64,000 nucleotides of DNA from the NCBI RefSeq assembly GCF_001019615.1, contig NZ_JNBQ01000002.1:310001-374000 (forward strand). The letters are read 5' to 3'. The notes beneath the pieces were generated by a model. It ran no database searches and had not been told where the DNA came from. It was given only the letters and a program-made list of their open reading frames with translations. Each line of letters begins with the position of its first letter. The first letter of the stretch is position 1. Positions 9,034 to 18,120 of the stretch are shown one piece after another. Source of the DNA: Cellulosimicrobium funkei (lineage in GTDB: Bacteria; Actinomycetota; Actinomycetes; Actinomycetales; Cellulomonadaceae). The position numbers were made by a program, and so were the translations under genes.

Positions 9034-9046
9034 GCGAGGTAGAGCC
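9034..9046 (+). repeat. GAGGTAGAGCC repeat copy
   Basis: GCGAGGTAGAGCC just after the lacI-type stop codon matches the arms of the 2112-2175 hairpin region (GAGGTAGAGGC / GGCTCTACCTC). The same short motif therefore marks both ends of the galactan locus. Confidence 0.5.
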
Positions 9047-9087
9047 GTGGTTCCTGTGCCCGACGGCGTGTGGCTGGCCTGGGTGGT

Positions 9088-9180
9088 CGGGGTGGGTGGT
9101 GGTGCCGCGTCTACCATCCGCCGCTCGTTCCTCGCGGCTCCCGCCAGGCCCGCCACGACGCGGCACCACCACCCACCCCG
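9088..9180. terminator. Long inverted repeat between convergent lacI-type and ROK genes
   Basis: A perfect 24-bp inverted repeat: arms at 9088-9111 and 9157-9180 (starting CGGGGTGGGTGGTGGTGCCG and ending CCACCACCCACCCCG) with a 45-nt loop. The 260-bp gap between the two convergent genes has no plausible gene, so this is probably a bidirectional terminator, though the large loop is unusual. Confidence 0.6.
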
Positions 9181-9283
9181 CCCTGCGCCGTCTTGCCCTG
9201 GTAGTCGCTCACCCGGGCGACTGCCGGCGGTGTCTGTTCGCCCATGCCGCGCGGGGCGGGCAGCGTTCTGGCTCGGCGGAGGG

Positions 9284-10513
9284 TCAGTCGTCGGCGACCC
9301 AGGCGCTCGGGTCCTCGACGACGCCGCGCAGGACCTCGCGCGCGCCGCCGGTGAGGGCCGCGTGGTCGCCGACCGGGGCGGGGAGCAGGACGACGTCCGT
9401 CCACGGGGCGGCGAGGACGCGCGTGCGCAGCTCGGCCTCGGCCGCGCCGCGCAGGTAAGGCAGGAGCGCGGGGTAGATGCCGCCGAGCAGCACGGTGTCG
9501 ATGTCGACGAGGTTCACGTAGTCGGCGAGCGCGCTGCCGAGCGCGGTCCCGGCCTGCTCGACGACGGCGAGCGCGGCGGGCTCCGCGGCGTCGAGCGCGG
9601 CGACGAGCGTCTCGGTGGGGGCGTCGACCGGCAGGCCCGCACCGCGCAGGAGCGCGTCCTTGCCCGCGTACTGCTCGAGGCAGCCGGTCGCGCCGCAGCG
9701 GCAGCGCGGCCCGCGCGGGTCCACGACGACGTGCCCGACCTCGCCGGTCCAGCCGTGGCGGCCGTGGAAGAGCCGGCGGTCGACGACGATCGCGGAGCCG
9801 ATGCCGACGTCGCCCGACACGTAGAGGTAGGTGGACGGTGCGGGCGCGGTCGCGTCGTCGGGCACGACGCCGCGGCTCGCCTGGGCGAGCGCGGCGAGCT
9901 TGGCCTCGTTGCCGATCTCGACGGGGACGTCCGGGTCGAGGCCGAGGAGGCGGACGGGGTCGAGGTGGGACCAGCCGAGGTTGGGCGCGACCTCGAGCCG
10001 TCCGGCGCGCGTGTCGACGAGGCCGGGCAGGGCGAGGCGCGCTCCGGCGACGGTCATGCCGTCGTCGCGGACCGTCGCGAGGAGGTCCTGCGCGATGCGA
10101 CCGAGCCGGGCGAGCACCTCGGCGGGATCGCTGTCGTGCAGGTCGTCCGGGTCGACGTGCTCGGCGACGACGGCGCCGGTGAGGTCGAGCACGCGGCCGC
10201 CGAGGTAGTCGACGTTCACCTCGAGGCCGAGCCCGACGAGCGAGTGCGGCGCGGGCGCGAGGGGGACGGCGGGCCGTCCGGCGCGCTGCGGGGTCGCGGG
10301 AGGGAGCTCGGCGACGATGCCCGCGGCGACGAGCCGGTCCACGAGGGTCGAGACGGTCGCGCGCGTGAGGCCGCTCGCCGCGGCGATGTCGGCGCGCGAG
10401 CAGGGGTGGGCGGACTCGAAGACCGCGCGGGCGACGAGGGCGAGGTTGTGCTCGCGCAGCGTGGCCTGCCGTGCTGCTGGGGGACCCGTGCGGGTCGCGA
10501 CGCTGCGGTTCAC
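9284..10513 (-). CDS. ROK-family regulator of xylose genes (XylR-like)
   Basis: The 409-residue product has an N-terminal winged helix-turn-helix (HPCSRADIAAASGLTRATVSTLVDRL) and a ROK kinase-like domain with the zinc signature CRCGATGCLEQY and the preceding GEVGHVVVDPRG. It lies divergent to xylA, so it probably represses the xylose genes and is released by a sugar. Start choice: GTG at 10513 has TAAGG 9 nt upstream and keeps the inverted repeat 10537-10552 outside the gene; an ATG at 10549 would lie inside that repeat. ROK assignment is firm; xylose as effector is inferred from context. Confidence 0.9.
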   Translation of the reverse strand: MNRSVATRTGPPAARQATLREHNLALVARAVFESAHPCSRADIAAASGLTRATVSTLVDRLVAAGIVAELPPATPQRAGRPAVPLAPAPHSLVGLGLEVNVDYLGGRVLDLTGAVVAEHVDPDDLHDSDPAEVLARLGRIAQDLLATVRDDGMTVAGARLALPGLVDTRAGRLEVAPNLGWSHLDPVRLLGLDPDVPVEIGNEAKLAALAQASRGVVPDDATAPAPSTYLYVSGDVGIGSAIVVDRRLFHGRHGWTGEVGHVVVDPRGPRCRCGATGCLEQYAGKDALLRGAGLPVDAPTETLVAALDAAEPAALAVVEQAGTALGSALADYVNLVDIDTVLLGGIYPALLPYLRGAAEAELRTRVLAAPWTDVVLLPAPVGDHAALTGGAREVLRGVVEDPSAWVADD

Positions 10514-10536
10514 GGTCTTGACCTTACCGACCCGGG

Positions 10537-10552
10537 CGGATAAGTTCATCCG
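10537..10552. promoter_or_regulatory. Candidate ROK-regulator operator
   Basis: CGGAT-AAGTTC-ATCCG is a perfect inverted repeat between the divergent ROK and xylA genes, 63 bp before the xylA start. It is the most obvious symmetric site there. Confidence 0.5.
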
Positions 10553-10615
10553 TAAGACAAAAATAGGCCGTCGACGCGAGGACCGCGTCACGGCCCTCTC
10601 GACGAGGAGACCACC

Positions 10616-11806
10616 GTGGCCGACGAGACCACCCGACACGACACAGACATCAACTTCTCCTTCGGTCTGTGGACCGTGGGCTGGACCGCGCAGGACCAGT
10701 TCGGCAGCGCGAGCCGTCCCGCGCTCGACCCGGCCGAGTCCGTGCGCCGCCTGGCCGACCTCGGCGCGTGGGGCTTCACGTTCCACGACGACGACGTCGT
10801 GCCGTTCGGCGCGGACGACGCCGAGCGCACCAAGCGCCTCGACTCCGTGCGCCAGGCCGCCGAGGACACGGGCCTCGTCATCGAGATGGTGACGACGAAC
10901 CTGTTCAGTCACCCCGTGTTCAAGGACGGCGGCCTCACGTCGAACGACCGTGGTGTGCGCCGCTACGCGCTGCGCAAGGTGCTGCGCAACGTCGACCTCA
11001 CGGCGGAGCTGGGCGCCAAGACGTTCGTCATGTGGGGCGGCCGCGAGGGCACCGAGTACGACGGCGCCAAGGACCTGCACTCCGCGCACGAGCGCTACGC
11101 CGAGGGCCTCGACCTCACCGCGGCGTACATCAAGGAGAAGGGCTACGACCTCAAGATCGCGCTCGAGCCCAAGCCGAACGAGCCCCGCGGCGACATCTTC
11201 CTGCCGACCATCGGCCACGCGCTCGGCCTCATCGCGAAGCTCGACAACGGCGACATCGTGGGCCTCAACCCGGAGACGGGCCACGAGCAGATGGCGGGCC
11301 TCAACTACACGCACGGCCTCGCGCAGGCGCTGTGGGCGGGCAAGCTCTTCCACATCGACCTCAACGGCCAGCGCTCGATCAAGTTCGACCAGGACCTCGT
11401 GTTCGGCCACGGCGACCTGCTCTCCGCGTTCTTCACGGTCGACCTGCTGGAGAACGGCTTCCCGAACGGCGGCCCCACGTACACGGGCCCGCGCCACTTC
11501 GACTACAAGCCGTCGCGCACCGAGAACGAGGTCGGCGTGTGGGACTCCGCGCGCGCCAACATGGAGACCTACCGCCTGCTCGCGCGCAAGGCCGCGGCGT
11601 ACCGCGCCGACAGCCGCGTCCAGGAGGCGTTCGCGCACTCCGGCGTGTTCGAGCTCGGCCAGCCCACGCTGGGCGAGGGCGAGTCGGTCGCCGACCTGCT
11701 CGCGGACCGCAGCGCGTACGAGGAGTTCGACGTCGACGCCGCGGCGAACCGCGACTTCGGCTTCGTGCGCCTCAACCAGCTCGCGCTCGAGCACCTGATC
11801 GGCTGA
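10616..11806 (+). CDS. xylA: Xylose isomerase
   Basis: The 396-residue enzyme interconverts D-xylose and D-xylulose in the cytoplasm. It carries the actinobacterial class-I pattern: catalytic His and Asp in [11 protein letters not shown] (about residue 53), first metal ligand in [11 protein letters not shown], then [11 protein letters not shown] and [22 protein letters not shown] supplying Glu, His and Asp ligands, and [11 protein letters not shown] at 10616 has GAGGAG 7 nt upstream. xylB follows after 1 nt, so the two are one transcription unit, probably controlled by the divergent ROK regulator. Confidence 0.98.
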   Translation: MADETTRHDTDINFSFGLWTVGWTAQDQFGSASRPALDPAESVRRLADLGAWGFTFHDDDVVPFGADDAERTKRLDSVRQAAEDTGLVIEMVTTNLFSHPVFKDGGLTSNDRGVRRYALRKVLRNVDLTAELGAKTFVMWGGREGTEYDGAKDLHSAHERYAEGLDLTAAYIKEKGYDLKIALEPKPNEPRGDIFLPTIGHALGLIAKLDNGDIVGLNPETGHEQMAGLNYTHGLAQALWAGKLFHIDLNGQRSIKFDQDLVFGHGDLLSAFFTVDLLENGFPNGGPTYTGPRHFDYKPSRTENEVGVWDSARANMETYRLLARKAAAYRADSRVQEAFAHSGVFELGQPTLGEGESVADLLADRSAYEEFDVDAAANRDFGFVRLNQLALEHLIG

Positions 11807-11807
11807 G

Positions 11808-13403
11808 GTGACGACCGACGCCAGGACGTCCGACGCCGGCGGCGAGCGCACGCTCGTCGCCGGCGTCGACACGTCCACGCAGTCCTGCAAGGTCGTCGTG
11901 CGCGACGCCGCGACGGGCGCGCTCGTGCGCACGGGCTCGGCCAAGCACCCCGACGGCACGGAGGTCCACCCCGACGCGTGGTGGGACGCGTTCCGCGAGG
12001 CCGCGTCCGCGGCGGGCGGGCTCGACGACGTCGCGGCGCTCGCCGTCGGCGGCCAGCAGCACGGCCTCGTCGCGCTCGACGCGGACGGGAACGTCGTGCG
12101 CGACGCGCTCCTGTGGAACGACACGCGCTCGGCGCCCGCGGCGCGCGACCTGATCCGTGACCTCGGCGAGGCCCGCCTCGCCGAGGGCGTCCCCGACGCT
12201 CACGACCGGGTCGAGTCCGCGACCGAGGCGGGCGCCCAGGCGTGGGCGGACGCGATCGGGTCCGTGCCGGTCGCCTCGCTCACGGTGACGAAGCTGCGCT
12301 GGCTGCGCGACGCGGAGCCGGAGAACGCGGCGCGCGTCGCCGCCGTCGCGCTGCCGCACGACTGGCTCACGTGGCGCATCGCGGGGTACGGCCCGGCGGG
12401 CGACGAGTCCGCGCCGCTCGGCCCGGACCTCGACGCGCTCGTCACCGACGCGTCCGACGCGTCGGGCACCGGCTACTACGACGCGACCAGGGACGACGGT
12501 CCCGACGGCCGGGGCGCGTACCGCCTCGATCTCCTCGAACTCGCGTTCGGCCGGACGGACGTCGTGCTGCCGCGCGTCGTCGCACCCTCAGCCGTGGCGG
12601 GCGTCGCGCACGCCTCGGTCGCAGGCAGCGCGGTCGAGGGCGGCACGCTGCTCGGCCCCGGTGCGGGCGACAACGCGGGCGCGGCCCTCGGCCTCGGCAT
12701 GGTCGCGGGCGACGTCGCGGTGTCGATCGGGACGTCGGGCGTCGTGTCCGCGGTGACCGACGACCGCACGGCGGACGGCTCCGGCCTCGTCAACGGGTTC
12801 TCCGACGCGACGGGCCGCTACCTGCTGCTCGCGGTGACGCTCAACGCGAGCCGGGTGCTCGACGCGGCGCGCGCCGTCCTCGGCGTCGACCACGCGGGGC
12901 TGTCGCGGCTCGCGCTCCAGGCGCCCCCCGGCGCGGACGGGCTCGTGCTCGTGCCGTACCTGGAGGGCGAGCGCATGCCCAACCGCCCCGACGCGTCCGG
13001 CACGCTGCACGGCATCCGGCTCGGCACGTCGACTCCGGAGCACCTCGCGCGCGCGTACGTCGAGGGCATGCTGTGCGGCCTCGCGGACGGGCTCGACGCG
13101 CTGCGGGCGCTCGGCGTCCGGGTCGAGCGCGTGCAGCTCATCGGCGGCGGCGCGCAGTCCGAGGCGGTCCGGCGCATCGCGCCGCAGGTCCTCGGGCTGC
13201 CCGTCACGGTCCCTGAGCCTGGCGAGTACGTGGCCGACGGCGCCGCGCGCCAGGCGGCCTGGGTCCTCGCCGCGCACGCGGCGGGCGGCTCCGGGGCGGA
13301 CGTCGCCCCGCCCACCTGGGCCGCGTCGTCGGCCACGGTGGTCGAGGCCGACCCGGTCCCGGCCATCCGCGAGCAGTACGCGGCGGTCCGCGACCTCGTC
13401 TGA
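11808..13403 (+). CDS. xylB: Xylulokinase
   Basis: A 531-residue FGGY-family kinase that phosphorylates D-xylulose for the pentose phosphate pathway. The N-terminal phosphate-binding motif is [18 protein letters not shown] (about 16-33), with [20 protein letters not shown], the second-domain motif [12 protein letters not shown], and [21 protein letters not shown] near the C-terminus. The GTG start is 1 nt after the xylA stop, indicating translational coupling. At 531 residues it is somewhat longer than the usual 480-500, partly from a loop around residues 200-225. Confidence 0.95.
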   Translation: MTTDARTSDAGGERTLVAGVDTSTQSCKVVVRDAATGALVRTGSAKHPDGTEVHPDAWWDAFREAASAAGGLDDVAALAVGGQQHGLVALDADGNVVRDALLWNDTRSAPAARDLIRDLGEARLAEGVPDAHDRVESATEAGAQAWADAIGSVPVASLTVTKLRWLRDAEPENAARVAAVALPHDWLTWRIAGYGPAGDESAPLGPDLDALVTDASDASGTGYYDATRDDGPDGRGAYRLDLLELAFGRTDVVLPRVVAPSAVAGVAHASVAGSAVEGGTLLGPGAGDNAGAALGLGMVAGDVAVSIGTSGVVSAVTDDRTADGSGLVNGFSDATGRYLLLAVTLNASRVLDAARAVLGVDHAGLSRLALQAPPGADGLVLVPYLEGERMPNRPDASGTLHGIRLGTSTPEHLARAYVEGMLCGLADGLDALRALGVRVERVQLIGGGAQSEAVRRIAPQVLGLPVTVPEPGEYVADGAARQAAWVLAAHAAGGSGADVAPPTWAASSATVVEADPVPAIREQYAAVRDLV

Positions 13404-13419
13404 CCTGGACCCGCCCCGC

Positions 13420-13484
13420 CCGCTGAGTGCATGAAATAGTCGCGTCCGAGACCCTCGGACGCGACTATCTCATGCACTCAGCGG
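13420..13484. repeat. Long palindromic repeat, copy 1 (terminator-like)
   Basis: Two 31-bp arms at 13420-13450 and 13454-13484 pair with one mismatch around a 3-nt loop. Each arm begins CCGCTGAGTGCATGA and continues with ATAGTCGCGTC. The same sequence recurs at 53147-53211. It lies after xylB and before a convergent gene, so it can act as a bidirectional terminator; its recurrence marks it as a dispersed family. Confidence 0.9.
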
Positions 13485-13502
13485 GGGCCGGGGGAGGGGT
13501 GG

Positions 13503-13835
13503 TCAGAGCACGCGGACGACGGGGCCCGTCACGCCCGCCTTGCGGCCCACCGCGGCGGCGCCGGTCACGCCCCAGACCGGTCCGGCGATCTCCACCGACG
13601 CGACCGACGTCGTCGAGACCGACCGGTTGAGGTTCATCCCGTACGCGTTGCCGTAGACCTCGAGCAGGACCCAGTCGCACGTGCCCGCGCTGACGGTGAA
13701 GACGTTCCCGGTCCGGGTCACGTCGAACGTGCAGGGTCCGCCGTCGTACGGCGCGGCTACCGCGGACGGTGCCACGGCGACGGCCGCGGCGACGAGGGCG
13801 GAGACGACCAGGGCGCGCTGGCGTGTGGTTCGCAT
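13503..13835 (-). CDS. Small secreted protein of unknown function
   Basis: The 110-residue product has a clear Sec signal peptide (basic MRTTRQRA, hydrophobic core, cleavage after SAVA near residue 27). The mature 83 residues are beta-rich and hold exactly two cysteines (C35 and C53), which could form a disulphide outside the cell. GAAGGAG lies 6 nt before ATG at 13835. I do not recognise a family. It stands alone between convergent xylB and the same-strand methyltransferase-like gene. Confidence 0.75.
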   Translation of the reverse strand: MRTTRQRALVVSALVAAAVAVAPSAVAAPYDGGPCTFDVTRTGNVFTVSAGTCDWVLLEVYGNAYGMNLNRSVSTTSVASVEIAGPVWGVTGAAAVGRKAGVTGPVVRVL

Positions 13836-13954
13836 GGAGCTCCTTCGCTCGGGGTGGTGGGCCTGCCCGGCCCGGCCCCAGTCCACCTCGTCGCGCCGCG
13901 CCCCGGCATCCGGGAAAACCCGGCCCGTGACCCGTACCCGGTACGCGGTCTCCC

Positions 13955-14491
13955 TCACGCGCCCCCGGCGAAGCCCGTCTGCCGCCACGCCTCGTAGACG
14001 GCGATCGACGCTGCGTTGGTGAGGTTGAGGGAGCGGCGCCCGGGCAGCATGGGGATCTTGAGCTGGTCGGTGATCCGCTCGTGGGCGAGCACCTCGTCGG
14101 GCAGGCCCGTCGGCTCGGGGCCGAACAGCAGGACGTCGTCGGGCCGGTAGGTCACGTCGGTGAACGACGTCGTCGCGCGCGTCGTGAAGGCGAACACCCG
14201 GCCCGGGAGGGTCGCGAGCGCGGCGTCGAGGCCCGCGTGCACCTCGACGCTCGCGAGGTCGTGGTAGTCCAGGCCCGCGCGCCGCAGCTTGGGCTCGTCC
14301 AGGTCGAACCCGAGCGGCTCGACGAGGTGCAGGCGCGCCCCGGTCACCGCGGCGAGGCGGATCGCGTTGCCCGTGTTGCCGGGGATGCGCGGCTCGTAGA
14401 ACACGACGTGGGGCAGGGTCGACGGCGGTCGGGCGGCCGGGTCGGCGACGTGCGGTCGCCAGTCGGTGCCGGGGTCGGGGGTCTCGCTCAC
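13955..14491 (-). CDS. trmL: SpoU/TrmL-type tRNA (cytidine-34-2'-O)-methyltransferase
   Basis: The 178-residue SPOUT protein should methylate the ribose of the wobble base of tRNA-Leu, as TrmL does. The knotted fold motifs are VVFYEPRIPGNTGNAIRLAA (motif 1), LLFGPEPTGLP (motif 2) and IPMLPGRRSLNLTNAASIAVYEAWRQ (motif 3). The size matches TrmL, without an RNA-binding extension. GTG at 14491 follows a G-rich run. It faces away from the SnoaL-like gene at 14564. Substrate specificity is inferred from the subfamily. Confidence 0.88.
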   Translation of the reverse strand: MSETPDPGTDWRPHVADPAARPPSTLPHVVFYEPRIPGNTGNAIRLAAVTGARLHLVEPLGFDLDEPKLRRAGLDYHDLASVEVHAGLDAALATLPGRVFAFTTRATTSFTDVTYRPDDVLLFGPEPTGLPDEVLAHERITDQLKIPMLPGRRSLNLTNAASIAVYEAWRQTGFAGGA

Positions 14492-14563
14492 CCCCCCGAT
14501 TCTCGCAGCGCCGCGGGAGAGGTAGCGTCGGACGGGTCGACGACGACCGACGAAGGAGGACCC

Positions 14564-14959
14564 GTGCCCGGAAGCGAACAGCGCGTGGCCGTGGCGGCCT
14601 GGGTCGCGGCGTACGAGGAGGCGTGGCGCGCGAGCGACACGACCGCCGTCGAGCGGCTGTTCACCCCGGACGCGACGTACCTGCGCTCGCCCTACGACGA
14701 CGAGCCGCTGCGCGGTCACGACGCGATCCGCGGCTTCTGGACTGCGGACGAGGGCGCGACCTTCACGGTGACCGCGGAGCCCGTCGCGGTCGAGGGCCAC
14801 GACGCCGTCGTGCGTCTCGAGGTCCGGTACCTCGCGCCCGAGATGCAGGAGTACCGCGACCTGTGGGTGCTCCGGTTCGCCCCGGACGGGCGCGTCGAGC
14901 GCTTCGAGGAGTGGCCGTACTGGCCCGGCCGGTCGTACACGGCGTCCGACGGGGCATAA
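14564..14959 (+). CDS. SnoaL/NTF2-fold protein
   Basis: This 131-residue protein has the NTF2-like layout: helix AWVAAYEEAWRASDTTAVERLF, the DATYLRSPYDDEPLRGHDAIRGFW stretch, then four strands ending RVERFEEWPYWPG. Such proteins bind or turn over small hydrophobic ligands, but many have no known role. GTG at 14564 has a perfect GAAGGAGG site 5 nt upstream. It is a single gene between the methyltransferase-like and LysR genes. Confidence 0.8.
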   Translation: MPGSEQRVAVAAWVAAYEEAWRASDTTAVERLFTPDATYLRSPYDDEPLRGHDAIRGFWTADEGATFTVTAEPVAVEGHDAVVRLEVRYLAPEMQEYRDLWVLRFAPDGRVERFEEWPYWPGRSYTASDGA

Positions 14960-14987
14960 GCCGGACCACCTCCCGACCCTCTCGTCC

Positions 14988-15905
14988 TCAGGTCGAACGG
15001 GAACCCACCAGATCGACACGTGCGCCCACGACCTGGTGGAGCGTGTCGAGCACGGCCCGGGCCGGGGGCGTGCCGACGACGGCGTCGCGCAGCACGGCGT
15101 GGATCGAGCGCACCGGCGCGGGGCGGACGACCGGGACGGCGACGAGCCCGGGAGGCAGGTGCGCGGCGCCGAGCGCGGGCAGGACCGTGACCCCGACCCC
15201 TGCGCCGACGAATGCGATCGCGGTCGGGTAGTCGTGGGCCTCCACGTGGAACGGCGGGCTGAACCCGGCGGCCGTGCACGCCTCGACGAGGTTGCGGCGG
15301 CACCAGCCGCGCGCGAAGTCGTTGTCGACCCAGCGCTCGTCGCGCAGCGCGGCGAGCTCGACCTCGTCGCGGGGCGCCAGGTGGTGGTCGTCGCGCAGCA
15401 CGACGACGTACGGGTCGTCGAGCAGGTGGTGCGACCGGAAGCCGCTCCCGGGGTCGAACCCGCGCGGCGCGACGACGAGCTGCACGTCCGCGCGCGCGTC
15501 GGGGTCGTCGGGGATGGTCTCGCGCAGCTCCAGGTCGATCCGGACGCCGGGGAAGTCCGCCGTGAGCCGGCGCACGACGTGCGGCAGCCAGGCGGCGCCC
15601 ACCGACGCGAAGTAGGCGAGCGAGAGCGAGCCCGTGCGGCCCGCTCGCAGGTCCGCGACGACGGCCTCCGCCTCGCCGAGGCGCGCGAGCACGCCGTCGG
15701 CCTGGGCGGCGAGCGCGAGCCCCGCCGCGGTGGGCCGCACGCCGCGCCCGGCTCGTTCGAGCAGCGTCAGACCGGTCTCGCGCTGGAGCGCGGCGACGTG
15801 CTGGCTCACGGCGGACGGCGTGTACCCGAGCGTGGTGGCGGCGGCCTGGACCGACCCGCTCGCGACGACCGAGCGGAAGATCCGGAGGCGATGAACGTCG
15901 AGCAT
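14988..15905 (-). CDS. LysR-family regulator
   Basis: A 305-residue LysR-type regulator. The N-terminal winged helix is LDVHRLRIFRSVVASGSVQAAATTLGYTPSAVSQHVAALQ (residues 2-41), followed by the two-lobed effector domain (about 90-295). It is divergent from the EamA-type exporter gene at 15988, the usual arrangement when a LysR protein controls its neighbour. The effector is unknown. Confidence 0.92.
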   Translation of the reverse strand: MLDVHRLRIFRSVVASGSVQAAATTLGYTPSAVSQHVAALQRETGLTLLERAGRGVRPTAAGLALAAQADGVLARLGEAEAVVADLRAGRTGSLSLAYFASVGAAWLPHVVRRLTADFPGVRIDLELRETIPDDPDARADVQLVVAPRGFDPGSGFRSHHLLDDPYVVVLRDDHHLAPRDEVELAALRDERWVDNDFARGWCRRNLVEACTAAGFSPPFHVEAHDYPTAIAFVGAGVGVTVLPALGAAHLPPGLVAVPVVRPAPVRSIHAVLRDAVVGTPPARAVLDTLHQVVGARVDLVGSRST

Positions 15906-15918
15906 CCCTCCACGCTAC

Positions 15919-15952
15919 AGCGAGACTGAATCGAGGGGTAGGAAATCTCGCT
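15919..15952. promoter_or_regulatory. Candidate LysR binding region
   Basis: AGCGAGA at 15919-15925 and TCTCGCT at 15946-15952 form an inverted repeat in the 82-bp gap between the divergent LysR and EamA genes. The 20-nt spacer is longer than a classical LysR box, so the call is tentative. Confidence 0.35.
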
Positions 15953-15987
15953 GGTGCTGAACAGTGGGTTGGGGCGACGATCGACGC

Positions 15988-17016
15988 GTGACCGCACCCG
16001 AGACCCCGACGACCACGCCCGTCGACGCCGTCCGGCCCGCCGCCCCCGCGGCGGCCTCTGACCGGTCGGGCCCGCCCCCCGCTCGCGGGTCGGCCGGTCG
16101 TGCCGCGATGCCCGTCGTCCTCGCCGTGGCCGTGACCGTCCTGCTGTGGGCATCGGCGTTCATCGGTGTCCGGGCCGCAGGCCACGACTACGAGCCCGGG
16201 TCCCTCGCGCTCGGCCGCCAGCTCGCCGGCAGCGTCGGCCTCACGGCGATCGTCGCCGTCCGGTGGCTGCGCAGCGGTGCGAGACCCGTCCTCCCACGCG
16301 GTCGCGTGCTCGTCGCCGTCCTCGCGTGGGGCGTCGGGTGGTTCAGCCTCTACAACCTCGCGCTCAACGCCGCCGAGCAGCACCTCGACGCGGGGACCAC
16401 GGCGCTGCTCGTCAACGTGGCGCCCGTCCTCGTCGCGGTCCTCGCAGGACTGCTGCTCGGGGAGGGCTTCCCGCGCCGGCTCCTCGTGGGCATGGCGGCG
16501 GCGTTCGCGGGCGTGGCGATCATCGCCGCGGCGACGTCGTCGGGAGAGCGCGACGTCGTCGGGGTCGCGCTCGGGCTCGCGGCCGCGGTCCTCTACGCGG
16601 GCGCCGCGACGTCGCAGAAGCGGCTGCTCGCACGCGTCGACGCCCTGACGATGACGTGGGTCGGGTGCCTCGCGGGCACTGTCGCGCTCCTGCCGTTCGC
16701 CCCGGCGCTCGCCGCCGACGCGGGGTCGGCTCCCGCGTCGTCCACGTGGGCCGTGGTGCTCCTCGGGCTCGGCCCGACGGCCGTCGCCTTCACGACGTGG
16801 GGGTACGCGCTCTCGCGCCTCAGCGCGGGTCGCGCGGCGGCGACCACCTATCTCGTCCCGCCGATCGTCGTGGTGCTCTCCTGGCTCGTGCTCGACGAGG
16901 TGCCGGCCGTCGTCACGCTCGCGGGCGGCGCGCTGTGCCTCGCCGGGGTCGCGGTCGCGACGCTCCCGCGGCGGAGGTTCGGCCCGGCGCCTCGGGTGCC
17001 GGACCCAGGAGCCTGA
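15988..17016 (+). CDS. EamA-family (DMT) transporter
   Basis: A 342-residue inner-membrane protein with two EamA repeats and about ten helices after a 45-residue Pro/Ala-rich cytoplasmic N-terminus. The first repeat has LLWASAFIGVRAAG and NVAPVLVAVLAGLLLGEGF; the second ends PTAVAFTTWGYALSRLSAGRAAATTYLVPPIVVVLSWLVLDE. Family members export amino acids or other metabolites by proton antiport; the substrate here is unknown. GTG at 15988 is used as the start. The gene is probably controlled by the divergent LysR protein. Confidence 0.9.
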   Translation: MTAPETPTTTPVDAVRPAAPAAASDRSGPPPARGSAGRAAMPVVLAVAVTVLLWASAFIGVRAAGHDYEPGSLALGRQLAGSVGLTAIVAVRWLRSGARPVLPRGRVLVAVLAWGVGWFSLYNLALNAAEQHLDAGTTALLVNVAPVLVAVLAGLLLGEGFPRRLLVGMAAAFAGVAIIAAATSSGERDVVGVALGLAAAVLYAGAATSQKRLLARVDALTMTWVGCLAGTVALLPFAPALAADAGSAPASSTWAVVLLGLGPTAVAFTTWGYALSRLSAGRAAATTYLVPPIVVVLSWLVLDEVPAVVTLAGGALCLAGVAVATLPRRRFGPAPRVPDPGA

Positions 17017-17058
17017 CCCGCCCCGGGACGGCCCGCCCCGACACGGTCCCCCGCGGGC

Positions 17059-18120
17059 TCAGCCCATGCGGTCGAGGTCGGCCTCGCGCACCTCGTGGAC
17101 CAGCGGCTCCCCGGCGCGGAAGCGGGCGAGCTCGTCGACGACGATCTCGCCCTGCGCGAGCCGGCCCTGCACGGTCGCAGCGGCATGGTGCGGCGTGAGG
17201 AGCACGTTCCGCAGGCGGCGCAGCGGGTGGTCCTCCGGCAGCGGCTCGGCGTCGTAGACGTCGAGCGCGGCGCTGATCCGCCCGCTCGCGAGCTCGCGGA
17301 CGAGCGCGTCCTCGTCCGTGAGCCACGACCGCGCGGTGTTGACGAGCCCGGCGTGGTCGGGCAGGAGCGTGAGCTCGCGCGCGCCGAGCAGGTGGTGCGT
17401 CTCGGGCAGGACGGGCGCGTGCAGCATCGTCACGCGGCTCGTCGCGAGGAGCTCGTCGAGACCGACGAGCGTCGCGCCGAGCGCGGTCGCGTCGGCGGGG
17501 GAGAGGGTCGGGTCGGCGACCACGACCTCCGCGGCGAGCGCGCGCAGCATCGCGATCGCGGCGCGTCCGGTGCGCGACGCCCCGACGACGCCGACACGCG
17601 TGCCCGCGATCTCGTACCGCGGAGGTGCGGCCTCGGCGTCGGCCCACGGGACGCCGTCGTGCAGGGCGTTGTGGAACGCGGGGACCTGGTGGAGCAGCGC
17701 GAGCGCGAACGTCACCGAGACCTCCGCGACCGGGCGCGCCATGGCCTGCCCCGCCTGCGTCACGCGGACCCCGCGAGCCCACAGCGCGGGCGTGACGAAC
17801 GGCTTGACGGAGGCGCCCGTGTGCGCGACGAGCCGCAGCCCGGGGAGCCGGTCCAGGAGGTCCGCGTCCAGGGGAGGCGTGCCCCACGAGATCACGAGCG
17901 CGTCGACGCGCTCGCGCGCCGCGGGGCTCAGCCGGTCGAGCGCGGCGCCGAGCGCCCGCGGGTCGTCGACGACGTCGAACGGTCCCGCGCCGGCCAGGCG
18001 CTCCCACGCGTCGGGGGCGAACAGCTCGGCGCGCAGCCACGGCGCGACCGCGACGACCGCGCGGGCCGCGGTCCCCGGACCGGGCCCCGCGACGGTCTCC
18101 ACGCCGGGCGCGCCGGTCAT
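17059..18120 (-). CDS. D-isomer 2-hydroxyacid dehydrogenase
   Basis: The 353-residue NAD(P)-dependent enzyme interconverts a 2-hydroxyacid and a 2-ketoacid. The nucleotide-binding motif is VGVVGASRTGRAAIAML (about 180-196); the catalytic Arg is in VNTARSWLTDEDAL, the Glu in YDAEPLPEDHPL and the His in LLTPHHAAATVQGR. Its ATG overlaps the stop of the upstream DapA-like gene by 4 nt (ATGA), so it is the last gene of the seven-gene operon starting at 25094. In that setting it may handle glyoxylate, lactate or a tartronate-like product. Substrate not predictable. Confidence 0.9.
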   Translation of the reverse strand: MTGAPGVETVAGPGPGTAARAVVAVAPWLRAELFAPDAWERLAGAGPFDVVDDPRALGAALDRLSPAARERVDALVISWGTPPLDADLLDRLPGLRLVAHTGASVKPFVTPALWARGVRVTQAGQAMARPVAEVSVTFALALLHQVPAFHNALHDGVPWADAEAAPPRYEIAGTRVGVVGASRTGRAAIAMLRALAAEVVVADPTLSPADATALGATLVGLDELLATSRVTMLHAPVLPETHHLLGARELTLLPDHAGLVNTARSWLTDEDALVRELASGRISAALDVYDAEPLPEDHPLRRLRNVLLTPHHAAATVQGRLAQGEIVVDELARFRAGEPLVHEVREADLDRMG

